Counted from the stretch's first letter, positions 10,546 through 22,138 are shown. The stretch is 64,000 nt of DNA from Branchipolynoe longqiensis (GCA_030323885.1 CM059199.1:124001-188000); one strand, 5' to 3'. A program made the numbers and translations. Notes: generated by a model from the sequence alone, not told the origin.

Positions 10546-10848
10546 TGTTCCACACCCGCAACGCAAAACCTCAAGGTTTCACAGGACCTCCAGGTTGGCA
10601 AGACTGCTTCTGAAGAGTTCATTTTGTGGTGTCGTGGAGACCCTTGTCAGTCACCTCGGCTGACACTTGGCGAGTGCAGACAGCCACTTACTACACTGCA
10701 AGGCCGGGTACCAGCCAGCCGATGGGATGTCAACTATAAATTAGACACCACCCTGGTAAGGTGACACCATGAACCATTACACATTCAGCTGTCGCTTTCA
10801 TCATCCCCACACACACACCCCTTTAAAATTAAACTATTAATTATTATA
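10546..10848. other. Unassigned sequence
   Basis: Nothing recognised. Confidence 0.4.
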
Positions 10849-10849
10849 T

Positions 10850-10996
10850 ATACAGTAAAACCTCTCTAAATCGACCCACTATGGGACCGAATTTAAATGG
10901 TCCATTTAGGGAGGTCGTCGGTTTAGGGAGTTTATTTGATCGTTATAATGGTATTGTACAAGCGATCATTTGGGACCCCGATAAAGCGATCGATAT
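10850..10996. mobile_element. TA-type palindromic MITE, partial
   Basis: Starts TACAGTAAAACCTCTCTAAA and is lost after GGACCCCGATAAAGCGATCG. Confidence 0.85.
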
Positions 10997-11089
10997 TGAG
11001 GATTTGCATCAAACGATTAGCACCACGTGACCAGTGCCTCGTCGGCCATCATGGTTGGATAGAAAGTATAGCTATAACACTGCCGATGG

Positions 11090-11450
11090 GGTGGCGAGCT
11101 TAATATCGCTTGAATTTTGGGTTTAATTTGACCGGATTTCACTTAATGAGTAATTTATACTCTTAAATAACATTATTTCAACCCCCTATTGAATATTCAT
11201 GATTCTAAATAACAGAATTAGATTTTAGTAGTGATTAGATTTGTGCTTTTTGTTTTATTTACATTCGCAATACCGCCCCGATGTGGCGGCGGCGTTAATA
11301 TGGTTTGAATTTTGGGTTTAATTTGACTGAATTTCACTTATTGAGTAATTGATGCTATTAAATAACATTATTTGAACCCCCAAGTGAATATTTATGGTTC
11401 TAAATAACAGAATTAGATCGTAGCAGTGAATAGTTCTGTTATATTCCTAC
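11090..11450. repeat. Tandem pair of units of about 200 bp
   Basis: TTGAATTTTGGGTTTAATTT, AACATTATTT(C/G)AACCCCC and TTCTAAATAACAGAATTAGA occur twice in the same order. Related sequence reappears at 62640-62850. Confidence 0.85.
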
Positions 11451-11782
11451 TCCTTTGTTCATTGCTCCATAACCATGTGATCATATGAAAAGTGGAATTA
11501 TTAAGAATTACAATTATTTTCTGCTAAAAATCTGTTATTGAAACTACATTTTTGGTTTGGCATTTACATGGTTTTGCGCCTGCACTCTTCATATGTATGT
11601 AAGGGAATATATATGGTCTATGTTTATTTTTGCATATGCATGTACAAATGTGTTTCTATGTATATTTACATGTGTATACATTATGTATGTGTAGGTGTTC
11701 ATATATGTGTATCCCTGTGTATATGTATAGATGTGCATATGTATACGTGGGCTCTATATGTATCGATGTATTTTTTCTACAC

Positions 11783-12060
11783 CAGACTCGGTAGCTGAAT
11801 CAGTCAAATCAGTCTTCCCACGGAGAAGTTAATGCTTATCACTACCTTACCCTGGTGTTGAGCATTACTAGGATAAGGCATGGACTGGTTAGCTCAGTGG
11901 CAGGATAATATATCTGAGTGGGAAATCAGGTAATCGTGCTGATGGCCCGGTCTCCCATTGGGGCAGCACTATAAAGTTGTCATCAGTGGACACTGTCACA
12001 AGTCGATACAAATCTTGAAAATATCTTAGATGTTGCAAAGATGTAAAACCCCAAACAAAA
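11783..12060 (+). mobile_element. SINE-A, head diverged
   Basis: CTGGTTAGCTCAGTGGCAGG, GGGGCAGCACTATAAAGTTG and the TAGATGTTGCAAAGATGTAA tail. Confidence 0.85.
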
Positions 12061-12444
12061 TATGTGCATACACGTTCTCTGGTGCGACTGACCGTGTGGC
12101 GCATCCGTTAGCGATGAGGAAGGCCAGTGGCTCCACCATCGGTCACAAATGCGTGAGGTCAAGGAGTCATAATATAGAATAATCGGTACCTATATAACAA
12201 GTAATTCCCTTCCACGTCTTTATACTCACATAATACACTATACATCCCATATGTATAAACGTACATATCTATAAATATATCTACACATGCATATACTTCT
12301 ATATGTATGAATATGTATATATATATACATATGTATCATACATATGTATGTGATGCATAATGTATTATACAAGTATAATTGTAGAGGAAAAACGTGTTAT
12401 TTTCATTATTCTTCCTTCTATATATAGGTTTTTTTGGGGGTGTA
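12061..12444. other. Unassigned, AT-rich
   Basis: No gene; ATAT/ATGTATG stretches at 12240-12370. Confidence 0.4.
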
Positions 12445-12660
12445 GATTAGTTGATTAAGCTAGGAAAATTTCAATCGTGGACGATTGGTCTTCCTCATTC
12501 CATTGCTCCTTGCCCTATCCTAGTAATGCTGAGTGCCAGGCTAGGAAGCGACAAGTATCAATCTTTAAGTCATTGGTTTGACTCGACCAGGGTTCAAGCC
12601 CACGGGAGGCGGACACTCAACTCATTCGGCCATCCTATCCGATACTCAACTCATTTGCCC
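12445..12660 (-). mobile_element. SINE-A variant, reverse
   Basis: AATTTCAATCGTGGACGATTGG-type tail (cut to the key GGACGATTGG), then TGCCCTATCCTAGTAATGCT and CATTGGTTTGACTCGACCAG and the reversed head ending in ACTCATTCGGCCATCC. Confidence 0.82.
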
Positions 12661-12740
12661 ATCGGGTCTGATATATAAGTACATATAGGTATATATAGGT
12701 ATATATACATATTTATAGGTATATACATATATAGGTTTAA

Positions 12741-13370
12741 GTATATCCCAATCACTTCCAACGCGATGCTCTCAACATACAATCCAAGCCTCTTTCCAAA
12801 TTTTGTTCGCTCACTTCCCCACCATTCTTGTCCATCGCCTGCACCACCCCCACACACCCCCACACACCACCCCAAACCCCTACCCCCACCCCAAACCCCC
12901 ACCCCCACCCCCACCCACCAACCCCACCCAATAACCCCACCCCACCACCGCAAACCCCACCCCAACCCCCAACCCCTAACCCCAACCCACTCCCCCAAAC
13001 CCCCACCCCAAGACCCAACCCCAACCCCCAACCCCACCCATCACCCCAAACCCCAACCCCAAGCCCCACCCACCACCCCAAACCCCCTCTCCCACCCACC
13101 ACCCCAAACCCCCACCACCCAAAAAACCCCACCCCCAACCTCCAACCACCCACCCCAACCCCCACCAACCACCCCATCCACCAACCCCCACCCAACACCC
13201 CGAACTCCCACCCTCACCTACCACCCACCCCAACCCCCAACCCCCACCCCAACCCCAACCACCAACCCCCAACCCCCAACACCCACCCACCACCCCAAAC
13301 CACCACCCCCACCCACCACCCAAACCCCCGCCCACTCCCAACACCCACACCCACCCCTAAAATCCGGCAG
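12741..13370 (+). repeat. C-rich minisatellite with MITE-like left flank
   Basis: 12741-12835 carries CCCAATCACTTCCAACGCGA and CAACATACAATCCAAGCCTC, shared with 15732-15822 and with the palindrome at 26523-26729. 12840-13370 is CCCCACCCC / CCCCAACCC variation with almost no G on this strand. All long open frames here (Pro/Thr/His on +, Gly/Trp/Val on -) are composition artefacts. Confidence 0.93.
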
Positions 13371-13797
13371 TTAGAGGCTGGTGATGAATGGCCCCCACAT
13401 CGTTGTCTCGACGCGTCCCCCCACTACCCCCACCACCCCCACCACCACCCACCACCACCACCCCACCACCACCCCACCCACGTGATCTACCACCTGACCG
13501 GCGTCCCAATGCGCCAGGTGTCCTGTTACCGGCAGACGCTCCTGACAGCGTCCCGTCGTCATGGATACAGTGTCGCCAACTGCTTTGATCCCTCGCCGAG
13601 TTAGGCTTAGGTTACAGGAGCTAATTTCCCGAAAGTGTACACCAGTCTTGGTGTCTTAATACCGCCCACTGAGCGGTACAGTGGCAGCTCCTGAGGAGCT
13701 AAATGCCCCCCAGCCATGTATCCCCCCCCCCCTCTCACCCCCATCTACACTACCCCCACCCAGCCCCCCCCCCCCGGCCCCATCGCCCAAAATCCGT
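13371..13797. other. Unassigned; CCA/CCCC low complexity
   Basis: CACCACCACC-type repeat 13415-13480 and poly-C tracts 13725-13775. 13480-13610 is of ordinary composition, with no recognised product. Confidence 0.5.
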
Positions 13798-14510
13798 AGA
13801 GAGCAGTCTTCCCAATCGGAAGCCTGCGAGTTTGAATCGACCTAGATAAAGGATTCACCCGGTACTCGCAGTACACGGGTGAATACCAACCCTATATAAA
13901 AACGGTCGAAAAAGCGGGTTAAAGAATTGAGAGCCTAATTTCACAATCTAAGAAGGGACAATTATTCTTTACATATGTCTTATTGATAGCCTGCTACCTT
14001 TGAGTTGAAAAATATAATATAATATCTAGTTTAATCAGATTTAAAAGTGAAATCGATGGCGTTCTGCGGCCGCCATCTTGCCTTTTTGCATTCTCTCCCA
14101 TTTCACCAACTCTGTTCTGATATAAGTAACCATTTGACACTGGTGCCAGGCATTCTACTTCTTGTTCCATACTAACGCTATTTTCGCCCGTATTTATATA
14201 AGGCTGGTCTTCACCCGTGTACTACAAGTACCGGGTGAATCTTTTATCTAGAATCGACCCAGCCGAGTCAAACCAATGACGTATGAAATTGATACTTGTC
14301 GCTACCTAGTCCAGTGCTCGGCATTAATAGGATAGGGCAAGGACTGGTTAGCAGAGTACCAGGATAATGTGACTGTGTGGGATATTGAGTCATGGTGCCA
14401 GTGGCCTGGTGTCCCCCAGTTGGGCAGCACTATAAAGTCGCTATGATTGTGCTATTCAGTACCCGTCTTGAAGTTACCTTAGATGTTGCTAGGATGTAAA
14501 GCAAGCAAAC
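13798..14510 (+). mobile_element. SINE-A split by a hAT-like MITE
   Basis: The head piece 13798-13842 (GAGCAGTCTTCCCAATCGGA) continues at 14252 (AATCGACCCAGCCGAGTCAA) through GGATAGGGCAAGGACTGGTT to CTTAGATGTTGCTAGGATGT. Confidence 0.85.
13843..14251. mobile_element. hAT-like MITE, CTAGATAAA-ended
   Basis: The ends TAGATAAAGGATTCACCCGG and CCGGGTGAATCTTTTATCTA are inverted. The flanking AATCGACC at 13835-13842 and 14252-14259 is a 7-8 bp target duplication within SINE-A. Related copies at about 35693-36110 and, degraded, around 38150 and 43500-43840. Confidence 0.88.
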
Positions 14511-14899
14511 AACACTACACTCACACCTCACCCACGCCACCCACCCCACCATACCACCTGGATACCCTCCGCTCCATCCTCCTCGCCCCACACCCTGATA
14601 CGACCGCTCCCCACGCCCCCGCCCCCTCCCCGCCCCCGCCCCGCCCCCTCACGCCCCCGTCCCCGCCCCGCCCCGTCCGTACCCCCACCCTAGTATAGCG
14701 ACGCACCCTGTACTCCTCCACCCACCCCACCCTTCACACCATACAATCCGACCCCCCCTCCCCACACACCCTCCCTCTAGCTCACCCTCACTAACCACTA
14801 ATTTTCACTAACAACTAACAGGTAACCCCACCCACTGCCTAACTAATCCCATCCTCACTTCACTTCTTCCTCTGGCCTTGGCCGGACTTACTGTGCATA
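14511..14899. repeat. C-rich low-complexity sequence
   Basis: CCACCCCACC and CGCCCCCGCCCC-type stretches; no gene. Confidence 0.7.
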
Positions 14900-15180
14900 C
14901 CAGTGAATCTGGAGAGACTGAACTTTGGATCCTGGTCGTGTCAAACCAATGACTTAAAAAATAGGTACCCGTTGCTGCTCGGTGCTTGACATGATGAGAT
15001 CAGGACAGGGACTGGGCGCACAGTGTCAGGATAATGTGACTGTGTGGGACATCAGGTCATGGTGCCGGCGGCCTGATTTCCCAGTGGGGCAGCACTATAA
15101 AGTCACCATGAGTGTGCGCTGTCACAAGTTGGCGCACATCCTGGTATGGCCTAGGGTCTTACTGTGGCGTAAAACTACAC
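14900..15180 (+). mobile_element. SINE-A, head diverged
   Basis: CGTGTCAAACCAATGACTTA, GTGTCAGGATAATGTGACTG, GGGGCAGCACTATAAAGTCA and TTACTGTGGCGTAAAAC. Confidence 0.85.
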
Positions 15181-15695
15181 CGCACCCAGCCTCCCCGGGC
15201 CCTCTCAAAGGACTGTGGTTGGGCTCTTAGGCTGCCTTTTTCCTTCCTCCCCACCTCCCCCCTACCCACCCAATTCCACTGATCACTACCCATCGGAAGC
15301 CAACTCCCGACCACATGGGACTGCTTTCAGCGGTGCCCATTCAGTGCTGCAGATTTGCAGCCTTCAGCGCACCAATGCGACTGAAAACTCCCCAAAAACA
15401 AACATAGCTCACCCTCCCCCGGCAACCCCACCCTAGTATATCAACCTTCCCTATACCGCTCCACCCACTCCTTCCTTCTCACGATACCATCACTCCTCCA
15501 TCTCCCCCCCCCCCCCACACACACACACATCCCCACCATAATGATGTAACCCCCTCCCCCACCTCTCCCCCTCACCGCTCGAACCGCAACCAACATAACA
15601 AGTTCCCCATCAAACATCCTCCCCCTGCACTTGTCACCTCAATACGCCAGCAGTAAATACCAATCCTCTTTAAATGTTATTTAAGCCGATTGTAC
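15181..15695. other. C-rich, no gene recognised
   Basis: Poly-C at 15504-15530, (CA)n at 15518-15530; the rest is unassigned. Confidence 0.5.
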
Positions 15696-15698
15696 CAG

Positions 15699-15730
<32 letters not shown>

Positions 15731-15731
15731 A

Positions 15732-16050
15732 TGCCAATCACTTCCAACGCTATGCTCTCAACATACAATCCAAGCCTCCTTCCAAATTTGGTTCGCTCAC
15801 TTCCCCACCATTCTTGTCCATCAGCCCCCCCCCCAGCCCCACCCCCCACCCACCTCCCTCCCACCACCCCAAACCCCTAACCCCACCCCAACCCCCCACC
15901 CCCACCCACCAACCCCACCCACCAACCCCAACTCACCACCCCAACCCCCCCGCCCCCAAACCCCAACCCCAACCCACCACCCCAAACCCACCCCAATCCC
16001 CAACCTCCACCCCAACCCCAACCCCAACCCAACCCCAACCCCAATCCCCA
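15732..16050 (+). repeat. Second C-rich minisatellite with the same left flank
   Basis: 15732-15822 repeats the 12745-12835 flank (CCAATCACTTCCAACGC, ACATACAATCCAAGCCTC, CCCCACCATTCTTGTCCATC). 15823-16050 is CCCCAACCCC-type array, bounded on both sides by TA microsatellite. Confidence 0.92.
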
Positions 16051-16094
16051 AGCATATATATCTGGTACATATATATATATATACATATATATAT

Positions 16095-16560
16095 ACTGGA
16101 CGCGGTGGTCGAATCGGTAGAGTGCAAGCCTCCCGTGCGGATGGTTGGTTGGTTTGGTTGCTGGAGTTTTACGCCCTGGCAATCTCTAAGGTCATATCAG
16201 GACGGGTACTGACTTGTGCCAGTGCGCACTCATGGTGTCTTTATAGTGCTGCCCCACTGGGAAATCAAGCTGCTGACACCATGACCAGATATCCCACTCA
16301 GTTACATTATCCTGACACTGAACTAACCAGTCCTTGCCCTATCCTATTAATGCTGAGTGCCAGGCTAGGAAGCGACAAGTATCAATTTTAAAGTCATTGG
16401 TTTGACTCAAACGAGAACCAAACTCCCAACATTCGGCCCGCGAGGCCCGCACTCTACCGATGAGGCCACCGCACCCAGTCTCCCATGTGGAAGGTCGGGT
16501 GTTCAATTCCCGGTCGAGACAAACCAATGACTTACAAAAGTGAAACTTGTCGCTTCCTGG
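16095..16560. mobile_element. SINE-A head (+) split by a reverse full SINE-A
   Basis: Plus head at 16098-16140 (GTGGTCGAATCGGTAGAGTG). A reverse SINE-A runs from TTTTACGCCCTGGCAATCTC to the reversed head near 16470. Plus sequence resumes at 16480 (GGAAGGTCGGGTGTTCAATT). Confidence 0.82.
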
Positions 16561-16852
16561 CTAGGCCTTTCTAATGTTCTCTGGTGATCTGATGACGTCA
16601 TCACACGCCATGCGCTTCCCTCTGCAGCCAGCTCCCTGGGTCGACCCGCCCTGGTTTGACCTTTCATGACCTAGGTGTGATTTATGTGCAGTTATATCAT
16701 TTTGCTTATACACTGCTTCACGTCTAGTTAAACATATGTTCTGGTGATCCTACAAGCCCCCGCCCCCCTCTCACCGCCCTATACCGCCATCTCCCCCCCA
16801 CCCTCACCCCATTTCACACCACACTATACCTGTACCTCACACAGCACAGCAC

Positions 16853-17480
16853 CGAACGCAGTGGCTGAGTCAGTAGAGCGTAGGCTTCTCATGCGGAAGG
16901 TCAGTTCAATTTCAGGTCGAGTCAAGACAATGACTTACAAAATTGATACTTGTCGGTACCTTTTGAAGAAGATGTATACTGCCTATCATGGATAAGTCTG
17001 AATAGACTTGTTTTCACCATTAGACAGTTTGTCGATAGAAAGCCCGAGCCTACACTTTTACTCACCCAAGGGATTTTTAACCTCCCACACCACATAGACA
17101 TGGTATGAGAGGAACCAGCCTTTGATGATGCTGTAAGTTATACACAGCGGTGGAAAACCAAAGTGGCAGAGGTGGGGGCACGGGGAATCGAACCACTGAC
17201 CTTCAGATTAGGAGTCCGACCTAGAAAAAAGTCAGAGACTCTAACCACTCTGCCATTAGCCTGGCGTTCAGTATTACTGGGATAGGGAAAGGACTGGTTA
17301 GCTCAGTATCAGGATAATGTGACTGAGTGAGAAATTGGGTCATGGTGTCGGTGGCCTGGTCTCTCAGTGGGGCAGCACTATAAAGTCGCTATGAGTAAAT
17401 GCTGTCAAAAGTCAGTTACCTGTCTTGATATGACCTTAATTGTTGCCAGGATGTAAAACTCCAACAACCAACCATAATGC
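16853..17480 (+). mobile_element. SINE-A split by reverse SINE-B
   Basis: Head 16853-16960 (GAGTCAGTAGAGCGTAGGCT), body resuming at 17263 (GCCTGGCGTTCAGTATTACT) and ending CCAGGATGTAAAACTCCAAC. Confidence 0.87.
16962..17262 (-). mobile_element. SINE-B, reverse, nested
   Basis: Begins GAAGAAGATGTATACTGCC, includes GGGGAATCGAACCACTGACC (reversed B-box region) and ends TCTAACCACTCTGCCA. Confidence 0.88.
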
Positions 17481-17513
17481 ACGTTGCGGGCTGGAATGCA
17501 AAGAACCAAACAT

Positions 17514-17940
17514 TATAGAGTATAACCCCGTTAAACCAAACTTGAAGGGACCCTAGAAATTTGTTTGGATTAACCAATCACTGGTTTAAACGAGCTTTGG
17601 CTTCGATTCTGACTTTGAGTATACATTACATGTGCAATACATGCTATATACAATGCATGTGGACACTTTGATTATTGTTTTTTATGTACATAGAGTATAA
17701 CCCCGTTAAACCAAGCTCGGTTAAACCAAATGATCGGTTAATCCAAACTTTTTTCGGCGGCCAGGCAAAATACTACTATTTATCATATAAAAAAGTCGGT
17801 GGAGTCTCAGATGACCTTATAACCACATGAAAGTTTGGTTTAACCATACCGGAGTGGCCTGGGGTCCAACAATTTTGTTTGGATTAAGCGATAATTTGTA
17901 TTAACCGACTTTGGTTTAACCAACTTTATTGCAGTTGGTC
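17514..17940. mobile_element. MITE, CCCCGTTAAACCAA-ended (TA type), compound
   Basis: Two left ends (AGTATAACCCCGTTAAACCA at about 17520 and 17695) and one right end (GGTTTAACCAACTTTATTGC). A cleaner copy is at 44291-44787. Confidence 0.78.
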
Positions 17941-18429
17941 AGTCCAAATCCTGTTCTTGTATTACCCCAGATGCTCCTAGGACATAAAACCCAGACAAAC
18001 AAGGATAGAGAAAAGGGGGAATAGGTGGCATGACCAACAATACAGTCACAAGGACAGTGGAACGTTTTCCTAGGATAATGTAAATAGTCACATTAATCTG
18101 ACTAATATTGATCTAGTTATATGACACAACTGTTGCCATATTGCTATGGAACTTGTGCATTACAGAATTTCATTGTGTTATATGCTGCAAATTGTGTATT
18201 CAACGGTTATTGTATCCCTTACTCTATATAACTTTTTTGTGTAAATAATCCTGAATTGAAAAATGGCTGGAAGACCAGTGCTTTGGCACTGACAAAAGAC
18301 TTATTCAGCAGAATAAATATATTTAACACCAAATATCAAACAGTGGAATGGTGCTAGGATATTCCTAGGAGAGTAGTGGATGAGACCTGACTTCTGGAAA
18401 TGACTCCTGACTCACTGACAGTTGTAAGC

Positions 18430-19170
18430 TGCAAATACGGCAGAACAGAGCCCTAAAAATCTGTGTAAGAGTAAACAAGCTGCACCCCACATATTACATA
18501 CACAAAAGAACCAAAGTGAAATTACTAGAAAATAGGAGAATAATTCATTTGAAAATATTAGCATATAGCTATAGTCAAAACAATAAACTTCTAACAAAAC
18601 TGCAAAGGGCTACTAGAGCAAATAATGCGCCATGACTGAAGCAGACCAGAAGCCAAATAAAAGCTCATGAGAGAAGCACACTGGAAATGGCTGCCAAGGT
18701 GTGGAATGCCCAAACGGTAAGGGGACGACAAATTCCTGACCTAAAAACTTACAAAAAATATCTGTGCAAATTAGGCTAGGAAACCCCCACTAAGCTGCAC
18801 TGCAAAGGTGCATGTGATATGTCACGGCCCACCATGCCAAGAGTAGCCAGATAACAGACCACACAGGTATGTACAAGCCTATGATATGTACATAGGAGTA
18901 GGCTAGTCTAGTAATAAGAGTAGAATAAAATAAGATACATATATGCCAAGAAAATTTAAAAAAAAACTAACATAGGCTACTAACCATACCAACCAATTAT
19001 CTATCTGCTACTGAAATGCAGGCAATCAAATACCTTATCAGCAGTTACTGTGTGGTAAGATAACACCGACACTACAACTGGTCAGCATTGAAAACAAGCC
19101 TGGGTACCCGGGCCTATATGCTATGGACAGTATAAATACAGCCTCAATAAAAAATAAAATACAAAAAGCT
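18430..19170 (+). pseudogene. LINE 3' end (reverse-transcriptase C-terminus plus 3' UTR)
   Basis: Translation gives QNRALKICVRVNKLHPTYYI, HKRTKVKLLENR, RSTLEMAAKVWNAQTV and KTYKKYLCKLG, then a stop at 18777. A TGA interrupts after NAP. It is the same element as 60880-61773 (reverse), and both share the 3' UTR ending in AATAAAATACAAAA. 5'-truncated and dead. Confidence 0.9.
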
Positions 19171-19189
19171 AATGCGACAACATCTGCGT

Positions 19190-19440
19190 TTTCACCCACA
19201 TTTGATGATTTTGGACAATGTAAGACAACGATTACTAGTGTAGTAAGTACTCTGCACTGACCTCTCAGGCAAGTAACCACATAGGCAGGTAGGCATGGGT
19301 AGTGTGTTGATATCAGGGAGCCTACAAGGTGTAATGGTTAGCACACTGGCCCGGAATATAAAGAGATGTGGGTTCGAGTCCCGCTCTAGGCGCAATATTT
19401 CCCCTTTGCATCACCCCCATGACACTAGGATAAGGATACG
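19190..19440 (+). mobile_element. SINE-C (tRNA-like head)
   Basis: GGTGTAATGGTTAGCACACT and GGGTTCGAGTCCCGCTCTAG form a tRNA-like A/B-box pair, followed by GCGCAATATTTCCC. Two related copies lie in reverse at 59700-60050. Confidence 0.8.
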
Positions 19441-19788
19441 ATTATTAAAGCAACATCCTATTTTCACTGTTTTCAATTATTTACAGATTCCTCGCCATTT
19501 CTACTTTGTTATAGGTTTTTTTTTGCAAGATGCCACTTTCATCCCTGACAGGTGAACGCATTTAAATTCTGGCTGGACATTGATAGAAACCGCTTATTTA
19601 AAATCCTCCAGACTTGTAAATAAATGCACCATTTATTTGAAAGGTAACTTTACCCCAAAGAAAAGATATTTAAAAAGCCAGCAACAATCACTTGCACCGA
19701 TAAAAGACAACATACACCCAACAAAACAAACGACAAGCAGCAACAGCGAGCAACAATAAATATATTAGGTTAATCATTATAATCTACC
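19441..19788. other. Unassigned sequence
   Basis: No gene seen. Confidence 0.4.
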
Positions 19789-20143
19789 TTAAAGTTGCAT
19801 AGTCTGATGGATTTGAATTTCTGCCATTTTTCTGAGATAAATATATTTAATTGGTTGCTATAGCCTACCTTACTTTAGTTTGAAGTAACTTTCATTTTGA
19901 ATGGCTAACTTTTGAGATATTTGAAGTGCAAACATCCTAACTTGATTTTGGCAAGCTGGTCAGAACTCTAACATCCTAGGCGTATGCAGTAACAGGTTCT
20001 GTTAAATTGACTCAGTATGCCCTTATATGTGGCAACACATGTTTAATAAGTATACCAATATCTAAGGTATATATGTAGAATAAAATCTAGGTGAATGTTT
20101 TTGTTTTTAAAATTTGATGCTTCATCGGACTATGCAGCTTTAA
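19789..20143 (+). mobile_element. TTAA-type MITE, full length
   Basis: TTAAAGTTGCATAGTCTGAT to CATCGGACTATGCAGCTTTA, about 350 bp with inverted ends of about 20 bp inside TTAA, as for piggyBac-type MITEs. Internal landmarks: TGAGATAAATATATT, AGTTTGAAGTAACTTT, ATCTAAG.TAGATATGTAGAA. Confidence 0.88.
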
Positions 20144-20833
20144 TGTGTTTAATTTTAAGTAACTTTGCTTTAAAATTACTACCTCATGAGATATTTGAAG
20201 TGTAAATATGCCAAATTAATTTGGGCATGCTTCTCACAATTCTTACCATATAGGTTTCAGCAATAACAGGTTCTATTAAATCGAGTTAGTAGGATTGAGT
20301 TTCTGACATTTTCTGAGATAACTATATTAGCGGTTGATCGCTATAATGTACCTTACTTTAGCTTGAAGTAACTTTTATTTTAAGTGGCTAACTTTTCAGA
20401 TATTTGAAGTGCAACCATGCAAAATTAATTTGGGCAAGCATGCCGAAACTCTGATACCAATTACCATAGCCTTCTTCAGTAATGGGTTCTATTAAATTGC
20501 CTCAGTATTCCCTCCTGTGTGGCGGTAAATGCTTAATAAGTGCCTCAGTATCTAAGTTAGATATGTAGAATTAAATCTAGGTGAGTTTTGTTTGTTTTGA
20601 AAATTTGATGTTTCATCGGACTATGCAACTTTAATAAGTAAACTAATATCTAAGTAGATATTTAGGTTCAAATCTAGATAAGTGTTTTGGTTTAGAAAAG
20701 GTGATGCTTTCATCAGACTGTGCAGCTTTAATAGAGGTTGTTACCGTCAAAGCTTTTGATGCCAGAGTTTTGACAAACCCACCAACATTAATTCACCATA
20801 TTTACACTTCAGATATTTCCTAAGTTAGCCATT
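20144..20833. mobile_element. Degraded TTAA-MITE copies, head to tail
   Basis: Internal phrases recur (GAGATATTTGAAGTG, ATCGGACTATGCAACTTTAA) in at least two incomplete copies. No gene. Confidence 0.75.
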
Positions 20834-21188
20834 TTAAAGCTGCATAGTCCGATGAAATATCAAATTTTCAAAACCAAACCAATTATCTAGATTTGATTTT
20901 ACATATCAAACTTAGATACTGATGCACTTATTAAGCATTTGTTTCTGCGTAGAAGGCAATACTGAGTCAATTTAACTGAACCTGTTGCTGCCGAAGTCTA
21001 TGGTGTCAGAGTTTTGGCAAGCATGTCAAAACTAATTTTCCATGTTTGCACTCAAAATATCCCCAAAGTTTACCATTTAAAATAAAAGTAACTTTGAACT
21101 AATGTAAAGTAGATACTAGTGATCGATCTAATATATTTATCTCAGAAAAAATACAGAAAATCAAAACCATCAGACCATGCAACTTTAA
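20834..21188 (-). mobile_element. TTAA-type MITE, full length, reverse
   Basis: TTAAAGCTGCATAGTCCGAT to CCATCAGACCATGCAACTTT. Confidence 0.88.
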
Positions 21189-21417
21189 TTCGAAGGTGCT
21201 AAAGTCCAAAGTAGCTAGAAACTCAAAACTATCGGACTATGCAACCTTAATAAGGCCACGACTATATACATTGGATTTGTGGAATCAAATCTAGGTTAAT
21301 GTTTGGGGTTAGAAAATGCTATACATACTTTAAAGGGATTATTCAACTTTAAACAACACAGTATGGCCCTAGCCAACTACCCACCAGCATATATGCAGCG
21401 GAATGTGCCCCACTGCC

Positions 21418-21840
21418 CGCAGGGCCCCTCCCCCCTCCTCCCTCCCCCCCCCCCTCCCTCCCTCCCTTCCTCTCTCCTTTCTCCTCACCCTACCTCCCCC
21501 TCCCCTCCACCCTACCTTCCCTCTCTCTCTGCCCCTTTCATTTCCCCTCCCCTCTCCCTCCCCCCTCTCCATTCCCCCTGCCCCGTTCTCCCTCCCTCCT
21601 CCTTCCCTCCCCTTCCCCTCTTCCTCCCCTTCCCCTCTTCCTCTTCCATCCTTCCCTTTTCCCATGCCCCTGCACCTCTCCCTTCCCCCTTCCCCCTCCC
21701 TCCTACCCCTCCCCTCTCACCTCCCCCCCCCCCATTCTCCACCCTCCTCCTTCTCCCTCCCCCCCGTTCCCCTCCCTCCTCCTCCGTCCCCCTTCCCCCT
21801 CCCCCCTTTCCCCGACCCCTTCCCCGTCACATCCCTCCCT
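21418..21840. repeat. Polypyrimidine tract of about 420 bp
   Basis: Almost only C and T on + (CCCTCC, CTTCCCC units) with very few purines; the open frames (Pro/Ser/Leu on +, Gly/Arg/Glu on -) are artefacts. Confidence 0.93.
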
Positions 21841-22138
21841 TCTGTCCCCCATGGAGAGGTGGTTGAAGGTGGTACTTAGTCTGTCCATCACCTTGCTCCA
21901 GGCGTCCCCCCCCCCCCACCAACCCACCCACACACATCCACACACTCCCACACCCACCCTCCCACACACCCTCCAAACCACCCACCCTCCAGCTAGGCCA
22001 TTCGGCCTGTGCGGGTATTGTTTTACTTTGAATTTTCTTCTCAGCAGGTTGCCACGGCAACTCGGCGACGGGTGACGGACGTGATGAATGGTTGCCACGG
22101 GCAACGCAAGCCTCGTCGTGGGAGGTGCGACACCGTAA

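Noticed and set aside
12840..13370. Interstitial telomere
   Set aside because: CCCTAA-type units occur only singly; the array is irregular CCCCACC/CCCCAACC.
12766..13604. Long open frames rich in Pro/Thr/His (+) and Gly/Trp/Val (-)
   Set aside because: They lie in the C-rich minisatellite; frames are open on both strands because of composition, not selection.
21303..21879. Pro/Ser-rich open frames of up to 187 codons
   Set aside because: Product of the polypyrimidine tract; no domain, splice signals or codon pattern.
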